Assembly (NCBI GenBank): GCA_963596435.1
Contig: CAVBMG010000079.1
Coordinates: 1-15,292 of the forward strand
Reading direction: 5' to 3'
Origin: COE1 sp963596435
GTDB lineage: Bacteria; Bacillota; Clostridia; Lachnospirales; Lachnospiraceae
Length of the DNA: 15,292 nt
The notes under the pieces were generated by a model, which was given only the letters and a program-made list of their open reading frames with translations, did no database searches and was not told the DNA's origin. Shown here piece by piece: positions 14,869 to 15,292 of this stretch (the stretch's first letter is position 1; every line of letters begins with the position of its first letter). The translations under genes and the position numbers were made by a program.

Positions 14869-15237
14869 ATGGAAAATCAGGATAAGCGAGTTGTGCTTTG
14901 TGGTGCAAACGCATATGAACAGAAATATTATTTTAATGAGCAGTTTAAGGGAATCCCTCAATCAATACAGGATGAACTGCATATCATTTGTGTACTTTTT
15001 ACAGAAGAGGTAGGCGGTGTATTCACAATTGTATTTGAAGAGGATGGAAGTGTAAGCTTTGACACCGAAGCATATGAGGATGACATTCTTTATGACGAGA
15101 TCAGCAGTGGTCTTTTAGTGAAGGAAATCAAGGTGCAGAGACAGGAACTTCTGGAATCCCTGAGTCTGTATTACCGTGTATTTGTCCTTCATGAGAGTGT
15201 GGGAGATGCATTGGATGCAGAAGAGGATGATAACTGA
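14869..15237 (+). CDS. Small acidic conserved protein, DUF6145-like
   Basis: A 122-residue acidic protein of unknown function. It reads VVLCGANAYEQKYYFNEQF near the start, then GIPQSIQDELHIICVLFTEEVGGVFTI, and ends in a strongly acidic tail (DALDAEEDDN). I recall this pattern as a small Lachnospiraceae family (DUF6145) often found behind birA, but I cannot check it. There is no signal peptide and no membrane segment. AAAAGG lies about 9 bases before the ATG, and the gene follows birA by 21 bases, so it is probably the third gene of the argF-birA unit. After it, 15238-15292 shows nothing recognisable. Confidence 0.75.
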   Translation: MENQDKRVVLCGANAYEQKYYFNEQFKGIPQSIQDELHIICVLFTEEVGGVFTIVFEEDGSVSFDTEAYEDDILYDEISSGLLVKEIKVQRQELLESLSLYYRVFVLHESVGDALDAEEDDN

Positions 15238-15292
15238 CAGAAAGACTAACTATTAAAAGTCAAGTCAAAAATGAAAATTTTTGAATGAATTG

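Overview
The window reads as a chromosome segment of a Firmicute of class Clostridia, most likely a Lachnospiraceae gut commensal. The inference rests on moderate to low GC, AGGAGG-type ribosome binding sites, the SH3/SleB-type cell wall hydrolase, the one-subunit bifunctional BirA and the small acidic gene behind birA. I cannot name a species. There are two very different halves.

Positions 1 to about 6,530 are an AT-rich accessory region full of decay. It opens with the wreck of a two-gene system. The first gene encodes a DUF4297-like PD-(D/E)XK nuclease broken by at least three frameshifts. The second, overlapping by ATGA, encodes a HerA-type ATPase that keeps its N-terminal HAS-barrel and its C-terminal tail but has lost the whole motor core. 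Together they look like a dead DUF4297-HerA antiphage module. Then come a membrane-protein scrap, an intact minus-strand Rpn-family nuclease with a heptad-repeat coiled-coil tail, and a two-[4Fe-4S] F420-dehydrogenase-beta-like protein of the kind found in polysaccharide loci, whose C-terminal tail is cut off by one in-frame stop. Next is a 5'-truncated second copy of the Rpn gene with its 3' hairpin, and finally a separate, intact Rpn-family gene on the plus strand.

Positions about 6,530 to 15,292 are ordinary, well-kept core genome. They hold pfkA (glycolysis) with its own terminator; a K+ uptake unit trkH/ktrB-trkA/ktrA followed closely by a TrmH/SpoU-family RNA 2'-O-methyltransferase and proC (proline synthesis), probably one operon; a secreted cell wall hydrolase with two SH3 domains; and argF-birA plus a small DUF6145-like gene, probably another operon. 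Terminator hairpins are visible after pfkA, proC and the hydrolase, and sigma-A-like promoters can be read before most units.

I see no intact new system. The points most worth following are the decayed nuclease-HerA pair, the two Rpn copies that differ by exactly five heptads, and the stop-interrupted iron-sulfur protein. No tRNA, rRNA, CRISPR array or insertion-sequence transposase was recognised.
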